Positions 14,810 to 22,459 are shown, counted from the first letter of the stretch. The stretch: 24,446 bases of DNA from JAICYJ01 sp036263035 (GCA_036263035.1 DATAHR010000211.1:1-24446), one strand, 5' to 3'. Numbers and translations are program-made. Notes: generated by a model from the letters alone, not told the origin.

Positions 14810-16579
14810 ATGGGTCGTGTTCGAGCAGCGCTGGGCGCGGCGCTCGCCGTGCTCGGGTGCATCGTGGCCGGGGTGGCCCTGGCGGGCTCCCACGCGTCAT
14901 CGGCTTCGGCGAGCGGCAGCACGTGTGTGAACCCGCCGGCCGTGTACCCGGAGGAGCAGGTGCACGCCGGACTGCTCGCCACCGGCAAGACGGTCGTCTC
15001 CGGCACGGCGCCCTCCTCGTTCAACGTCAAGGTGCTGGGCGTGCTCAACGACGGCGTTGCCCCCGGGATCGACATGATCGTGGTCAAGCTGAGCGGCACA
15101 GTGATGGATCAGACGGGTGGTGCGTTCGAAGGGATCTCCGGCTCGCCGGTCTATGTCAACGGCAAGCTGCTCGGCGCCGTCTCCTATGCGTTGAGCGGGG
15201 ACTTCACCATCGCCGGCCTGACCCCGGCCGGGCCGATGATGAAGCTGTTCGCCTACCCGAGCGGTGGGCAGGGCGGGCTCAGCGCGGCGCCCACGATGGC
15301 CAGGAAGGTTGCCCTTCCCCGGTCGCTGCAGAAAACCGTCGACAACGCGGCCGGCACGGCCACCACGTCTGACACCATGCACGTGCTGCGACTGCCGATC
15401 GGCGTCTCGGGGCTGTCCGACACGGGCATGGCGCGGCTGCAGCGGGTCTTCGACCGCCACGGCCTTGACTACACGGCCTTTCGGGGCGGCTCGGCGGCGG
15501 TCCCCAACGGCGTGACCGGACCGCAGATTCAGGCCGGCAGCAACTTCGCCGCGACGCTGAGCTTCGGTGATCTCACCTTCTACGGCCTCGGCACCGCAAC
15601 CGCCGTCTGCGGAAACGAGATCGTCGCCTTCGGCCACCCGTTCTTCTTCACCGGCCCGACCTCGTTCGGCATGAACAATGCCAGCACGATCACCGTGCTG
15701 AAGGATCAGTTCTTCCCATACAAGCTGGCGAACATCACCGGCTTCCAGGGGCTCGTCGACCAGGACCGGCTCGCCGGCATCCGCGGCACGACCGGCGAGG
15801 TGCCGTCGCTGACCGCCCTCACCAGCACGATCTCGAACGCCGACCTGGGCTCATCGCGGAGCGGTGAGACGGACGTGGCCGACCAGACGGATATGGCGCT
15901 GATCGCGCAGTTCGCCCTCTACGTGGAGAACGCCGTCGGCTTCGACCGCGAGGGAAGCGGCTCCGAGACGATGAACTGGACGATCACGGGCACCTATCAG
16001 GGCGACCCGTTCACCCTCACGCGCGACGACATCGCCACCGACCAGTACGACATCAACTACATGGCCGGCTGGGAGCTGACCGGCGAGCTCGGTGCGATCA
16101 CCTCCGGGCTGTACGGGCCGGTGCAGGTGACGGGCGTGCAGTTCAACGGCACGGTCACGCAGGCGGACCTGACCGGCACGATCACGAAGGTCGAATCGAA
16201 GACCCGTGTCCAGCGCAGCTGGGGTGTGCGGCGGGTCGTCGCCGTGCAGCCGGGCCGACTGGTGCACCTGCGGGTGACGCTGAGGCGCACGGACGGCACG
16301 ACGACGCAGATCCTGCTCGAGGTGCGGGCGCCGCGGCACTTCCGGGCGATCCCGCTCGTGGTGCGTGGCGGCCAGCCGCCGCGCGGCTGCCCGTACTGCT
16401 CGTTCGGCGAGCCCTTCCGCGGGGCACCCGCGACGTTCGGCGAGCTGATCGCCATGTTCCAGAACGGCGAGCGGTCGAGCGACCTGATCGCTGCGTTTGG
16501 ACGCAGCAAGGTCTCGGTCACGCCGACCGAGGACCTCGTTGCCGGCCACCGGGTGCTCTACCTCGTGGCTGCGCGCTAG
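14810..16579 (+). CDS. Secreted SpoIVB-type (S55) serine peptidase-like protein
   Basis: An N-terminal signal peptide (about 1-29, hydrophobic 8-25) indicates export. The S55 Ser motif GISGSPVYVNGKLLGAVSY lies at 108-126 (likely nucleophile S112), followed by IAGLTPAGPMM as in this family. The His motif, FGDLTFYGLG...VAFGHPFF, comes later (H276). In SpoIVB of endospore formers the His motif precedes the Ser motif, so the order is reversed here. The C-terminal ~300 residues are beta-rich and unassigned; they hold CPYC near residue 525. The ATG has GGGAGG 5 nt upstream. Nothing suggests sporulation; a substrate cannot be named. It is transcribed from its own promoter region behind a palindromic operator. 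Confidence 0.75.
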   Translation: MGRVRAALGAALAVLGCIVAGVALAGSHASSASASGSTCVNPPAVYPEEQVHAGLLATGKTVVSGTAPSSFNVKVLGVLNDGVAPGIDMIVVKLSGTVMDQTGGAFEGISGSPVYVNGKLLGAVSYALSGDFTIAGLTPAGPMMKLFAYPSGGQGGLSAAPTMARKVALPRSLQKTVDNAAGTATTSDTMHVLRLPIGVSGLSDTGMARLQRVFDRHGLDYTAFRGGSAAVPNGVTGPQIQAGSNFAATLSFGDLTFYGLGTATAVCGNEIVAFGHPFFFTGPTSFGMNNASTITVLKDQFFPYKLANITGFQGLVDQDRLAGIRGTTGEVPSLTALTSTISNADLGSSRSGETDVADQTDMALIAQFALYVENAVGFDREGSGSETMNWTITGTYQGDPFTLTRDDIATDQYDINYMAGWELTGELGAITSGLYGPVQVTGVQFNGTVTQADLTGTITKVESKTRVQRSWGVRRVVAVQPGRLVHLRVTLRRTDGTTTQILLEVRAPRHFRAIPLVVRGGQPPRGCPYCSFGEPFRGAPATFGELIAMFQNGERSSDLIAAFGRSKVSVTPTEDLVAGHRVLYLVAAR

Positions 16580-16599
16580 ACGATTGATTCCACGGCCGT

Positions 16600-16624
16600 C
16601 CGGCGCCGGTCATTCCGGAGCCGG
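16600..16624. terminator. Hairpin between convergent genes, possible bidirectional terminator
   Basis: A 10-bp stem with one mismatch (16600-16609 with 16615-16624) and a TCATT loop fills the 49-nt gap between two converging stop codons. No T-tract is present on either strand. Confidence 0.45.
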
Positions 16625-16628
16625 GCGG

Positions 16629-17393
16629 TCACCGGTGCGGAGACCGCCCGCGCGCAGCCCAGGCAACGGCGGTGCGGATCCCGGGCGCATCCGGATACAC
16701 CTGGCGGCATCGCTCGCGCACCTGGTGCTGGACGTCCTCTGGTTGCCTGGCCAGCCAGGCGCCGGCGGGGCCGACGCCGAATGTCATCGGCTGCCACCAC
16801 GCCTCGAAGCTCTCGTGCTGGACGGTCACGTCCACCTCGGACTCCTCGATCGCGTCGAGGCCCGCCTGCTCGAAGACGTCCGCGAGCTGGCCGGACTGCA
16901 CACCGACCCGGTCGCCCTCGTCCTCCACGGACGGATCGATCTCGGTGGCAACCGCCCAGATTGCGCTGAGCGGTGAGCGTCCTGTCCCGAAGTCCCAGAC
17001 GCACGCCGCCACGACCCCGCCCGGCCGCGTCACGCGGGCCATCTCGGACACGCCGCGGACGGGGTCGGACATGAACTGCACGACCAGCTGTGCCAGCGCG
17101 GCGTCGAAGGCTCCGTCGGCGAAGGGCATGTCCTCCGCGCCGGCCAGGCGAACATCGACGCCGGGGTGCCGCTCGCGGTTCGCCTCGACGAACGGCGGCG
17201 ACGGGTCGGCCGCCGCGACCGAGCCGGCGCCCAGCATCTCGACGAGCGCCGAGGTCAGCGCGCCCGGCCCCGCGCCCACGTCGAGCACCCGCCATCCCGG
17301 CTGCACGCCGGCGAACGCGATGAAGCTCGCGGCCAGCGGACTCGAGTAGCGGCCCATGAACCGGTCGTAGGAGTCGGCGGCGACCTCGAACAC
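16629..17393 (-). CDS. Class I SAM-dependent methyltransferase (Methyltransf_11-like)
   Basis: SAM-binding motif I reads VLDVGAGPG (36-44), the acidic residue after beta-2 is D63 (AAADPS), and the motif II/III region is AEDMPFADGAFDAALAQLVVQF followed by RVTRPGGVVAACVWD. The N-terminal YDRFMGRYSSPLAASFI resembles UbiE/Methyltransf_11 small-molecule enzymes. The 254 residues are normal. The substrate is unknown. GTG 17393 is supported by the TATCAT hexamer 6 nt upstream, so the mRNA is probably leaderless. It is divergent from the next methyltransferase with back-to-back promoters. Confidence 0.85.
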   Translation of the reverse strand: MFEVAADSYDRFMGRYSSPLAASFIAFAGVQPGWRVLDVGAGPGALTSALVEMLGAGSVAAADPSPPFVEANRERHPGVDVRLAGAEDMPFADGAFDAALAQLVVQFMSDPVRGVSEMARVTRPGGVVAACVWDFGTGRSPLSAIWAVATEIDPSVEDEGDRVGVQSGQLADVFEQAGLDAIEESEVDVTVQHESFEAWWQPMTFGVGPAGAWLARQPEDVQHQVRERCRQVYPDAPGIRTAVAWAARGRSPHR

Positions 17394-17399
17394 GGCCCG

Positions 17400-17430
17400 A
17401 TGATAGACGCGGCTCCGCCTGCGCTATGGT
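17400..17430. promoter_or_regulatory. Back-to-back leaderless promoters of two divergent methyltransferase genes
   Basis: On the minus strand TATCAT (17400-17405) lies 6 nt before GTG 17393. On the plus strand TATGGT (17425-17430) lies 6 nt before GTG 17437. The hexamers are only 19 bp apart, so the -35 zone of each falls at or next to the -10 of the other; simultaneous use should be mutually exclusive (inference). Confidence 0.6.
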
Positions 17431-17436
17431 CGCCGC

Positions 17437-18174
17437 GTGGAACAGCACGACGACGGCTGGTTCGGCGAGGACGTCGCCAGCCGCTACGACGAGGACGAGG
17501 AGATCTCCGCGCCGGAGGCCGTCGACCCGGTGGTCGACCTGCTGGCCGAGCTCGCCGGCCCGGGCCCCGTGCTCGAGCTCGGCATCGGCACGGGGCGGAT
17601 CGCCCTACCGCTGTCGCAGCGCGGGGTGGAGGTGCACGGCATCGACATGTCCCGGGCGATGCTCGCCCGGCTGCGTGCGAAGCCCGGGGCCGAGGCGATC
17701 GGCGTGACGATCGGCGACTTCGCGACCGCGACGGTGGACGCCAGCTGCACGCTCGTCTACCTCGTGTTCAACACGATCTCGAACCTGACGACCCAGGACG
17801 AGCAGGTGGCGTGCTTCCGCAATGCCGCCGCCCATCTGCGGCCGGGCGGATGCTTCCTCATCGAGAACGGCGTCCCCAGCCTCCGCCGCCTGCCGCCCGG
17901 GCAGCGGTACGTCCCGTTCCACGTCAGCGACCAACGGCTGGGGTTCGACGAGTACGAGGTCGCCACCCAGGGCTTGGTGTCGCATCACCTCACGATCGAG
18001 CCCGACGGCACCGCCCGCCGGATCTCGGTGCCGTTCCGCTACACCTGGCCGGCTGAGCTCGACCTGATGGCGCGGCTCGCCGGGATGCGGCTGCGTGACC
18101 GCTGGAGCGGGTGGCGGCGCGAGCCGTTCACCAGCGACAGCGAGAAGCACATCTCGGTCTGGGAGCTCAGATGA
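17437..18174 (+). CDS. Class I SAM-dependent methyltransferase
   Basis: Motif I is VLELGIGTGRIALPL (45-59), the beta-2 acid is D70 (VHGIDMS), and HLRPGGCFLIEN marks the post-III region. The 245 residues begin at GTG 17437, 6 nt after TATGGT. The substrate is unknown; the family covers many small-molecule methyltransferases. The last codons and the TGA stop (18172-18174) lie in the left terminal inverted repeat of the element at 18169-18401. Confidence 0.85.
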   Translation: MEQHDDGWFGEDVASRYDEDEEISAPEAVDPVVDLLAELAGPGPVLELGIGTGRIALPLSQRGVEVHGIDMSRAMLARLRAKPGAEAIGVTIGDFATATVDASCTLVYLVFNTISNLTTQDEQVACFRNAAAHLRPGGCFLIENGVPSLRRLPPGQRYVPFHVSDQRLGFDEYEVATQGLVSHHLTIEPDGTARRISVPFRYTWPAELDLMARLAGMRLRDRWSGWRREPFTSDSEKHISVWELR

Positions 18175-18401
18175 TTGATCGATATCTCTCGCGAGCCTGG
18201 CCGCTGCGAGAGGTAGGGGGTTGGAGGCGGTTGTGGTGGCTACGGCTGCGAACCGTCGCCTGGCGGCGTCCTCGGTCGCGCCAATATTCCCGATATTGAC
18301 GCTCCCTGCCATGAGCGATCTGCGTAATCGCAGATCGCTCGTGACCGGCGCAAGGCTCCGCCTTGCGCCTTGGACTTCACGGAGATATCGATCAATCATC
18401 T
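18169..18401. mobile_element. 233-bp hairpin-rich non-coding element with perfect 20-bp terminal inverted repeats
   Basis: AGATGATTGATCGATATCTC (18169-18188) recurs inverted and perfect at 18382-18401. Between lie further stems: 18186-18192 with 18206-18212 (7 bp), 18226-18232 with 18251-18257 (7 bp, one G-T), 18282-18287 with 18293-18298 (6 bp), a perfect 12-bp hairpin with TAAT loop (18313-18340), and a perfect 10-bp hairpin with TCC loop (18347-18369). The terminal repeats are about 35% GC in a GC-rich setting. No credible ORF is inside and no target duplication is evident. It carries the stop codons of both flanking convergent genes. It may be a MITE-like element, a structured RNA closed by a 20-bp stem, or a two-way terminator. 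Confidence 0.7.
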
Positions 18402-19189
18402 TGGGCGGGCTTCCGCGCGTGGTAGACGAAGAAGGTGGTGTCGCCGGTCGGCGGCGCCGGCTCGTAGTCGCCGTGCACGGCGGTCAGCTCGAAGCCGGCG
18501 TCGGCGAGCATGGCGCGCACCTGGGCGTCGAGATAGAGGCGCAGCGTGAGCGGCCTCGACTCCGTCGCGACCAGCTCGCCGTCCCGCCAGAGCTCGCCGA
18601 TGATCTCGAGGGTGGCCGTCTGGTCGAGCGGGTCCGAGGCCAGCATCCGGCTGGTCATGCCGCGCTCGGTTCCGTCCGGCGCCGCACGGCGCTGCTTCGG
18701 GACCTTCGGCGGCTCCGGCAGTGCGGCCCTGCCCTCCGCCGTCCACGAGCGCCACTGATCGGCAGCCGCATACGGTGCCTCGTTGTCGAGCAGGAGCAGG
18801 CCGCCCGGCTCGAGCGCGTCATGGAGCCGGCGCAGCGCTGCAGCGTCCTGCTCCCAGGTGGTGCCGAGACCGAAGACGCCGCAGACGACGATGGTGCGGT
18901 AGCGTCGCGGCATCTCGAGCTCGTGCAGCGGCTGGGCGACCAGCGTTGGTTGATGCCCCGCGGCGTGCGCCCGCTCGGCGCAGCGGGCGAGCATGTCTTC
19001 CGACACGTCGCATCCATCCACGTCGTACCCGGCGTCCAGCCAGGGCACGAGCAGCCGGCCCGCGCCGCAGCCGGCGTCGAGCGCCGGCTGGCCGGCAGCC
19101 ACGTATTCGCCGAAGTAGTCGATCTCGGGGCCGTCCGTGTTGAACAGCGCCCACCAGTCCGCGACCAGCCCGTAGTGCCACGTGGCCAT
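18392..19189 (-). CDS. Class I SAM-dependent methyltransferase
   Basis: Motif I is ALDAGCGAGRLLVPW (36-50), the beta-2 acid is D61 (VDGCDVSEDML), and ALEPGGLLLLDNEAPY follows. The N-terminal MATWHYGLVADWWALFN with EIDYFGEYV resembles Methyltransf_25-type small-molecule enzymes. ATG 19189 lies 6 nt after a TAGGGT hexamer. Its final Asp-Asp and TGA are encoded inside the right terminal repeat of the 18169-18401 element, so the present C-terminus may have been set by that element. The substrate is unknown. Confidence 0.85.
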   Translation of the reverse strand: MATWHYGLVADWWALFNTDGPEIDYFGEYVAAGQPALDAGCGAGRLLVPWLDAGYDVDGCDVSEDMLARCAERAHAAGHQPTLVAQPLHELEMPRRYRTIVVCGVFGLGTTWEQDAAALRRLHDALEPGGLLLLDNEAPYAAADQWRSWTAEGRAALPEPPKVPKQRRAAPDGTERGMTSRMLASDPLDQTATLEIIGELWRDGELVATESRPLTLRLYLDAQVRAMLADAGFELTAVHGDYEPAPPTGDTTFFVYHARKPAQDD

Positions 19190-19195
19190 CCGACC

Positions 19196-19232
19196 ACCCT
19201 AGGCGGTCGCCGGACTGGCCGCAAACTACGCT
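19196..19232. promoter_or_regulatory. Divergent leaderless promoters: methyltransferase (-) and obgE (+)
   Basis: Minus strand: TAGGGT (19196-19201) is 6 nt from ATG 19189, with TTGCGG exactly 17 bp upstream as a -35. Plus strand: TACGCT (19227-19232) is 6 nt from GTG 19239, with no clear -35. No Shine-Dalgarno precedes either start. Confidence 0.6.
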
Positions 19233-19238
19233 TCCTCC

Positions 19239-20543
19239 GTGTTCTCTGACCACGCCACCATCTACGTGCAAGGCGGCCGCGGCGGCGACGGCTGCGTCAG
19301 CTTCCGGCGGGAGAAGTACGTGCCCCGCGGCGGGCCCGACGGCGGCGACGGCGGCCACGGCGGGAGCGTGGAGCTGGTCGCGGATCCCGACCTGCGCGAC
19401 CTGACCGCCTTCCGGTTCGCGTCGCACTTCAAGGGCCGGCGCGGCACCCACGGCCAGGGCTCCGGCAAGCACGGCCGCCGCGGCACGCCGACAGTGCTCC
19501 CAGTCCCGGTGGGGACGCAGGTGTGGCTCCGGGAGGAGGGGACGCTGCTGGCCGACCTCGCCCATCCGGGCGCTCGTGTGGTGGTGGCGGCCGGCGGCGC
19601 CGGCGGCGGTGGCAACCGGCGGTACGCGACGGCCACGCGCCGGGCGCCGACCACGGCGGAGGTGGGCGAGCTCGGCGAGGACCGCTGGCTCGAGCTGCGC
19701 CTGAAGCTGGTCGCGGACGCTGCGCTGCTCGGGTTCCCGAACGCCGGCAAGTCGTCGCTGCTCCGTCGCATCTCGAACGCCAAGCCGAAGGTTGCCGACT
19801 ACCCGTTCACGACCATCGAGCCGGTGCTGGGCACCGTCGACTCGCCCGACCATGGCAGCCAGCTGACCGTGGCTGACGTGCCCGGTCTGCTGGAGGGTGC
19901 GCACGAGGGCGTCGGCCTCGGAGACGAGTTCCTCGCTCACCTGGAGCGTGCGCGCCTGCTCATCCACCTGGTCGAGGCCACCGAGGATCCGGCGGACGTG
20001 CTTCGCCGCCGCGACGCGATCAACCGGGAGCTGACGCTGCACGGCGCGGGGCTGGCCGACCGCCCGCAGCTCTTCGTGCTGTCCAAGATCGACCTGGTCG
20101 AGCCGAAGCGGCGGGCCGCGCTGCTTCGGGCGACGGGTGCCGACCTGGCGCTGTCGTCGGCGACCGGGGAGGGGATCGACGCGCTGGTGGAGCACCTGTT
20201 CGCGCTTGTGCCCGAGCTGCCCATCCCCGCGGGCGCGGATGTGGCCGGCGAGGACGACCTCGCCGACTATCTCGTCTACCGCCCTGCGCCTCCCGCGCGG
20301 CGGGAGTTCAAGATCCTCCGCGACGCCGGCACCCTCCGCGTCGCAGGGCGGGAGCTCGAGCGGCTCGCGTCGGGCATGGATCCGGACGATCCGGGCGCCG
20401 TCGCGAGGCTCGCTTCCGAGCTGGAGCGGCTCGGGGTCGAGGAGGCCCTGCGCGCCGCCGGCGCGAAGCGGGGGGACGACATCCTCGTGGGAGCGCACAG
20501 CTTTACCTTCCAGCCGCCCTCGGGATCGGAGGAGACGGCATGA
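19239..20543 (+). CDS. obgE: GTPase Obg (ribosome assembly / stringent response)
   Basis: Obg is a large-subunit assembly GTPase that also senses ppGpp. The Gly-rich Obg fold covers 1-158 (GGRGGDGCVSFRREK). The G domain carries the P-loop GFPNAGKS (165-172), switch I (YPFTTIEP), DVPG (213-216), G4 as SKID (282-285, where NKxD is usual) and SSATG (306-310). A C-terminal OCT domain (about 345-430) follows. The 434 residues are normal. GTG 19239 gives the conserved N-terminus and sits 6 nt after TACGCT. It heads the operon to 22430 and overlaps nadD by 4 nt (ATGA). Confidence 0.96.
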   Translation: MFSDHATIYVQGGRGGDGCVSFRREKYVPRGGPDGGDGGHGGSVELVADPDLRDLTAFRFASHFKGRRGTHGQGSGKHGRRGTPTVLPVPVGTQVWLREEGTLLADLAHPGARVVVAAGGAGGGGNRRYATATRRAPTTAEVGELGEDRWLELRLKLVADAALLGFPNAGKSSLLRRISNAKPKVADYPFTTIEPVLGTVDSPDHGSQLTVADVPGLLEGAHEGVGLGDEFLAHLERARLLIHLVEATEDPADVLRRRDAINRELTLHGAGLADRPQLFVLSKIDLVEPKRRAALLRATGADLALSSATGEGIDALVEHLFALVPELPIPAGADVAGEDDLADYLVYRPAPPARREFKILRDAGTLRVAGRELERLASGMDPDDPGAVARLASELERLGVEEALRAAGAKRGDDILVGAHSFTFQPPSGSEETA

Positions 20544-21112
20544 GGGTGGGGGTGTTCGGCGGTGAGTTCGATCCGCCTCACACGGGCCACCTGGCGGTGG
20601 TACGCGCGGCGCGCGAGCAGCTGGCGCTCGACCGGGTGATCGTCGTGCCGACCGCCCGACCGCCCCACCGGGAGGCCTCTCCGACGCCGGCCGAGACGCG
20701 GCTTCGGCTGGCCGAGGCAGCGTTCGCCGAAGACCCGGCCGTCGAGGTGAGCCGCATGGAGCTCGACCGGGAGGGGCCGAGCTACACCGTCGACACGCTG
20801 CGGGCGCTCAAGCCGCGTGGAGACCTGGTGCTGATCCTGGGCGCCGACCAGGCCTCCGACCTGCTGGGCGGACGGTGGCACGAGTCGCAGGAGGTGCTCC
20901 GCCTCGCCCACCTCGCCGTCGCTCCACGTGGGGAGATGCAGGGTCTCGGCCGGCCGGACGTGACGGTTCTGCGGATGGATCCCGTGGAAGTGTCCTCGAC
21001 CGCCGTGCGGGCCGCGCTGCGGGCGGGCCGGGGGTCGGATCAGGTCCCGGTCCCGGTACTCGCGCTGATCAGGACGGAGGGGCTGTACCGGCAGACCCCC
21101 GTGCTACCCTGA
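20540..21112 (+). CDS. nadD: Nicotinate-nucleotide adenylyltransferase
   Basis: NadD joins nicotinate mononucleotide and ATP to form deamido-NAD, the penultimate step of NAD synthesis. The nucleotidyltransferase motif GGEFDPPHTGH (7-17) and the C-terminal SSTAVR (152-157, ISSTxxR motif) are intact. The 190 residues are normal. The start overlaps obgE (ATGA), and rsfS follows closely, the common obgE-nadD-rsfS order. Confidence 0.95.
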   Translation: MRVGVFGGEFDPPHTGHLAVVRAAREQLALDRVIVVPTARPPHREASPTPAETRLRLAEAAFAEDPAVEVSRMELDREGPSYTVDTLRALKPRGDLVLILGADQASDLLGGRWHESQEVLRLAHLAVAPRGEMQGLGRPDVTVLRMDPVEVSSTAVRAALRAGRGSDQVPVPVLALIRTEGLYRQTPVLP

Positions 21113-21140
21113 TTCCGGAGACCGTCCTGGAGATGATCGT

Positions 21141-21494
21141 CTGACAACGAGCCTGGAACTCGCCAATCGCGTCGCCTCGCTGGCGGCCGAGAAGCTGGCA
21201 ACGGACATCGTCATCCTCGACATGCGCGATGTAGTCACCTACACCGACTACTTCGTGATCTGCTCAGGCCGGAACGCGCGGCAGACGCAGGCAATCGCCG
21301 AGCAGATCCGCGAGGCGCTGAAGCGCGACCGCGTGCTCGCCCGGAACGTGGACGGCGAGCGCCAGGGCGACTGGATCCTGCTCGACTTCCTGGATGTGAT
21401 CGTGCATGTGTTCACGCCCGACGCGCGGTCGTTCTACCGGCTCGATTCGCTCTGGGGCGAGGTTCCCAGCGAGTCGTACGCCCAGGGTGCCTGA
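21141..21494 (+). CDS. rsfS: Ribosomal silencing factor RsfS
   Basis: RsfS binds L14 and blocks subunit joining when nutrients are scarce. The segments DIVILDMRDV, TYTDYFVICSG, RQTQAIAEQIREAL and GDWILLDFLDVIVHVF are diagnostic. The first in-frame ATG (21222) would remove the conserved N-terminal helix and the DIVILD strand. No ATG, GTG or TTG exists in frame between there and the end of nadD, so CTG 21141 is proposed: GGAG (21129-21132) lies 8 nt upstream and the result is a normal 117 residues. A three-codon reading frame, ATG ATC GTC TGA (21133-21144), overlaps that start. The gene is certain, the start less so. Confidence 0.85.
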   Translation: MTTSLELANRVASLAAEKLATDIVILDMRDVVTYTDYFVICSGRNARQTQAIAEQIREALKRDRVLARNVDGERQGDWILLDFLDVIVHVFTPDARSFYRLDSLWGEVPSESYAQGA

Positions 21495-21891
21495 CCGCAC
21501 CTTCACGGTCGCCGAGGCCCAGGCGCTGCTGGACGAGACGATCCGGCCGCTGGCGGAGCGGCTCATGGCGCTGTTCGCGGAGCTCGGGCCGCTGCAGCGG
21601 CAGTGGCAGAAGATCCTGATCGCGATCGGGTCGAACGGCGGGGGGCTCGACCATGAGCGCGCCGGGCAGCTGCGGGAGCGCCTGGAGGCCGGGCAGGCGG
21701 AGGTGCAGGAGCTGCTGGGCGAGATCACCTCGCACGGGGTGCAGGTGAAGGATCCCGCGCAGGGGCTGCTGGACTTCCCCTCGGTGGTGGACGGCGAGGA
21801 TGCGCTGCTCTGCTGGCACGTCGGCGAGCCGCGGATCGCGTTCTGGCATACGCCGGAGGGCGGGTTCGCGGGACGGCGGCCGCTGCCGTGA
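21487..21891 (+). CDS. DUF2203 family protein
   Basis: The family signature is at the C-terminus: GVQVKDPAQGLLDFPSVVDG, then LLCWHVGEPRIAFWHTPEGGFAGRRPL, preceded by a helical N-terminus (FTVAEAQALLDETIRPLAERL). The 134 residues from GTG 21487 match; the longer frame adds a low-quality Arg/Ser-rich stretch read out of frame from rsfS. Overlaps are 8 nt with rsfS and 4 nt with the next gene. The function of DUF2203 is unknown; conserved Cys, Trp, Glu and His residues could bind metal (inference). Confidence 0.85.
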   Translation: MPDRTFTVAEAQALLDETIRPLAERLMALFAELGPLQRQWQKILIAIGSNGGGLDHERAGQLRERLEAGQAEVQELLGEITSHGVQVKDPAQGLLDFPSVVDGEDALLCWHVGEPRIAFWHTPEGGFAGRRPLP

Positions 21892-22430
21892 GCGCGGGGC
21901 AGCTCCTGGACGAGGCGCTGGGGCAGGAGGCAGCCGGATACCGCGCGGAGCTGGGCGGCCGGCCGGCAGCCGCCCACTACCGCGCCGCACGCGACGGGTA
22001 TCTGGCTTCGCATGCGGAGACCGGGCCGCAGAGCTGGGGACGGCTGATCGGCGCGCTGAAGATGGCGATCCTGGCGGGGGACGGGGTGGAGGCCGTCGCC
22101 CGAAGGGCGCTGGCCGAGACGGCGTCGGCCGACTCGCCGGCGGCCGCGTACGCCGGTGCGCTTGCGGCGGTGGCCGTGGGGGAGGCGCCCGACGTCGAGC
22201 CGATGCTGAAGGCGGGCGGCGCGTTCGAGTCCACAGGGGAGGCGCTGGCGGCGCTGGCAGCGGGCGACGCCGGGCGCTACCGGGCTGCGCTGGACGCGAT
22301 CGTGGCCGACTTCGCGGCGCGCGAGCAGCACCTGTCGGGGGTGGCGGTGGCCGATACGGCGATGGTGCTCGAGCGGCTCGCGGAGCCGCGCGGCATGGCC
22401 GTGCGACCGGCGTCGCCGCTCATCCCGTAG
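21888..22430 (+). CDS. Conserved-looking helical protein, function unknown
   Basis: The 180 residues are Ala-rich and almost wholly helical, with repeat-like helix pairs that resemble TPR-type folds but no clear consensus. It ends in a distinct, probably conserved block, HLSGVAVADTAMVLERLAEPRG. No signal peptide or TM segment is seen. The GTG start overlaps the DUF2203 stop (GTGA), so it is the last gene of the obgE operon. I do not assign a function. Confidence 0.7.
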   Translation: MSAGQLLDEALGQEAAGYRAELGGRPAAAHYRAARDGYLASHAETGPQSWGRLIGALKMAILAGDGVEAVARRALAETASADSPAAAYAGALAAVAVGEAPDVEPMLKAGGAFESTGEALAALAAGDAGRYRAALDAIVADFAAREQHLSGVAVADTAMVLERLAEPRGMAVRPASPLIP

Positions 22431-22443
22431 GCGAGGGCGCCGA

Positions 22444-22449
22444 TATACT
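22444..22449 (+). promoter_or_regulatory. -10 hexamer of the tRNA-Ala gene
   Basis: TATACT, close to the consensus, begins 16 nt before the first tRNA base. No TTGAC-like -35 is evident. Confidence 0.6.
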
Positions 22450-22459
22450 GCGGAGCCAC

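Noticed and set aside
16579..17448. 290-codon minus-strand frame overlapping the methyltransferase in another frame
   Set aside because: Arginine- and glycine-rich shadow; the 254-residue frame carries the SAM motifs and a leaderless promoter.
18221..19249. 342-codon plus-strand frame through the TIR element and the minus-strand methyltransferase
   Set aside because: It is antisense to a gene with clear methyltransferase motifs and runs through hairpins; its composition is Arg/Gly/Val-rich with no domain.
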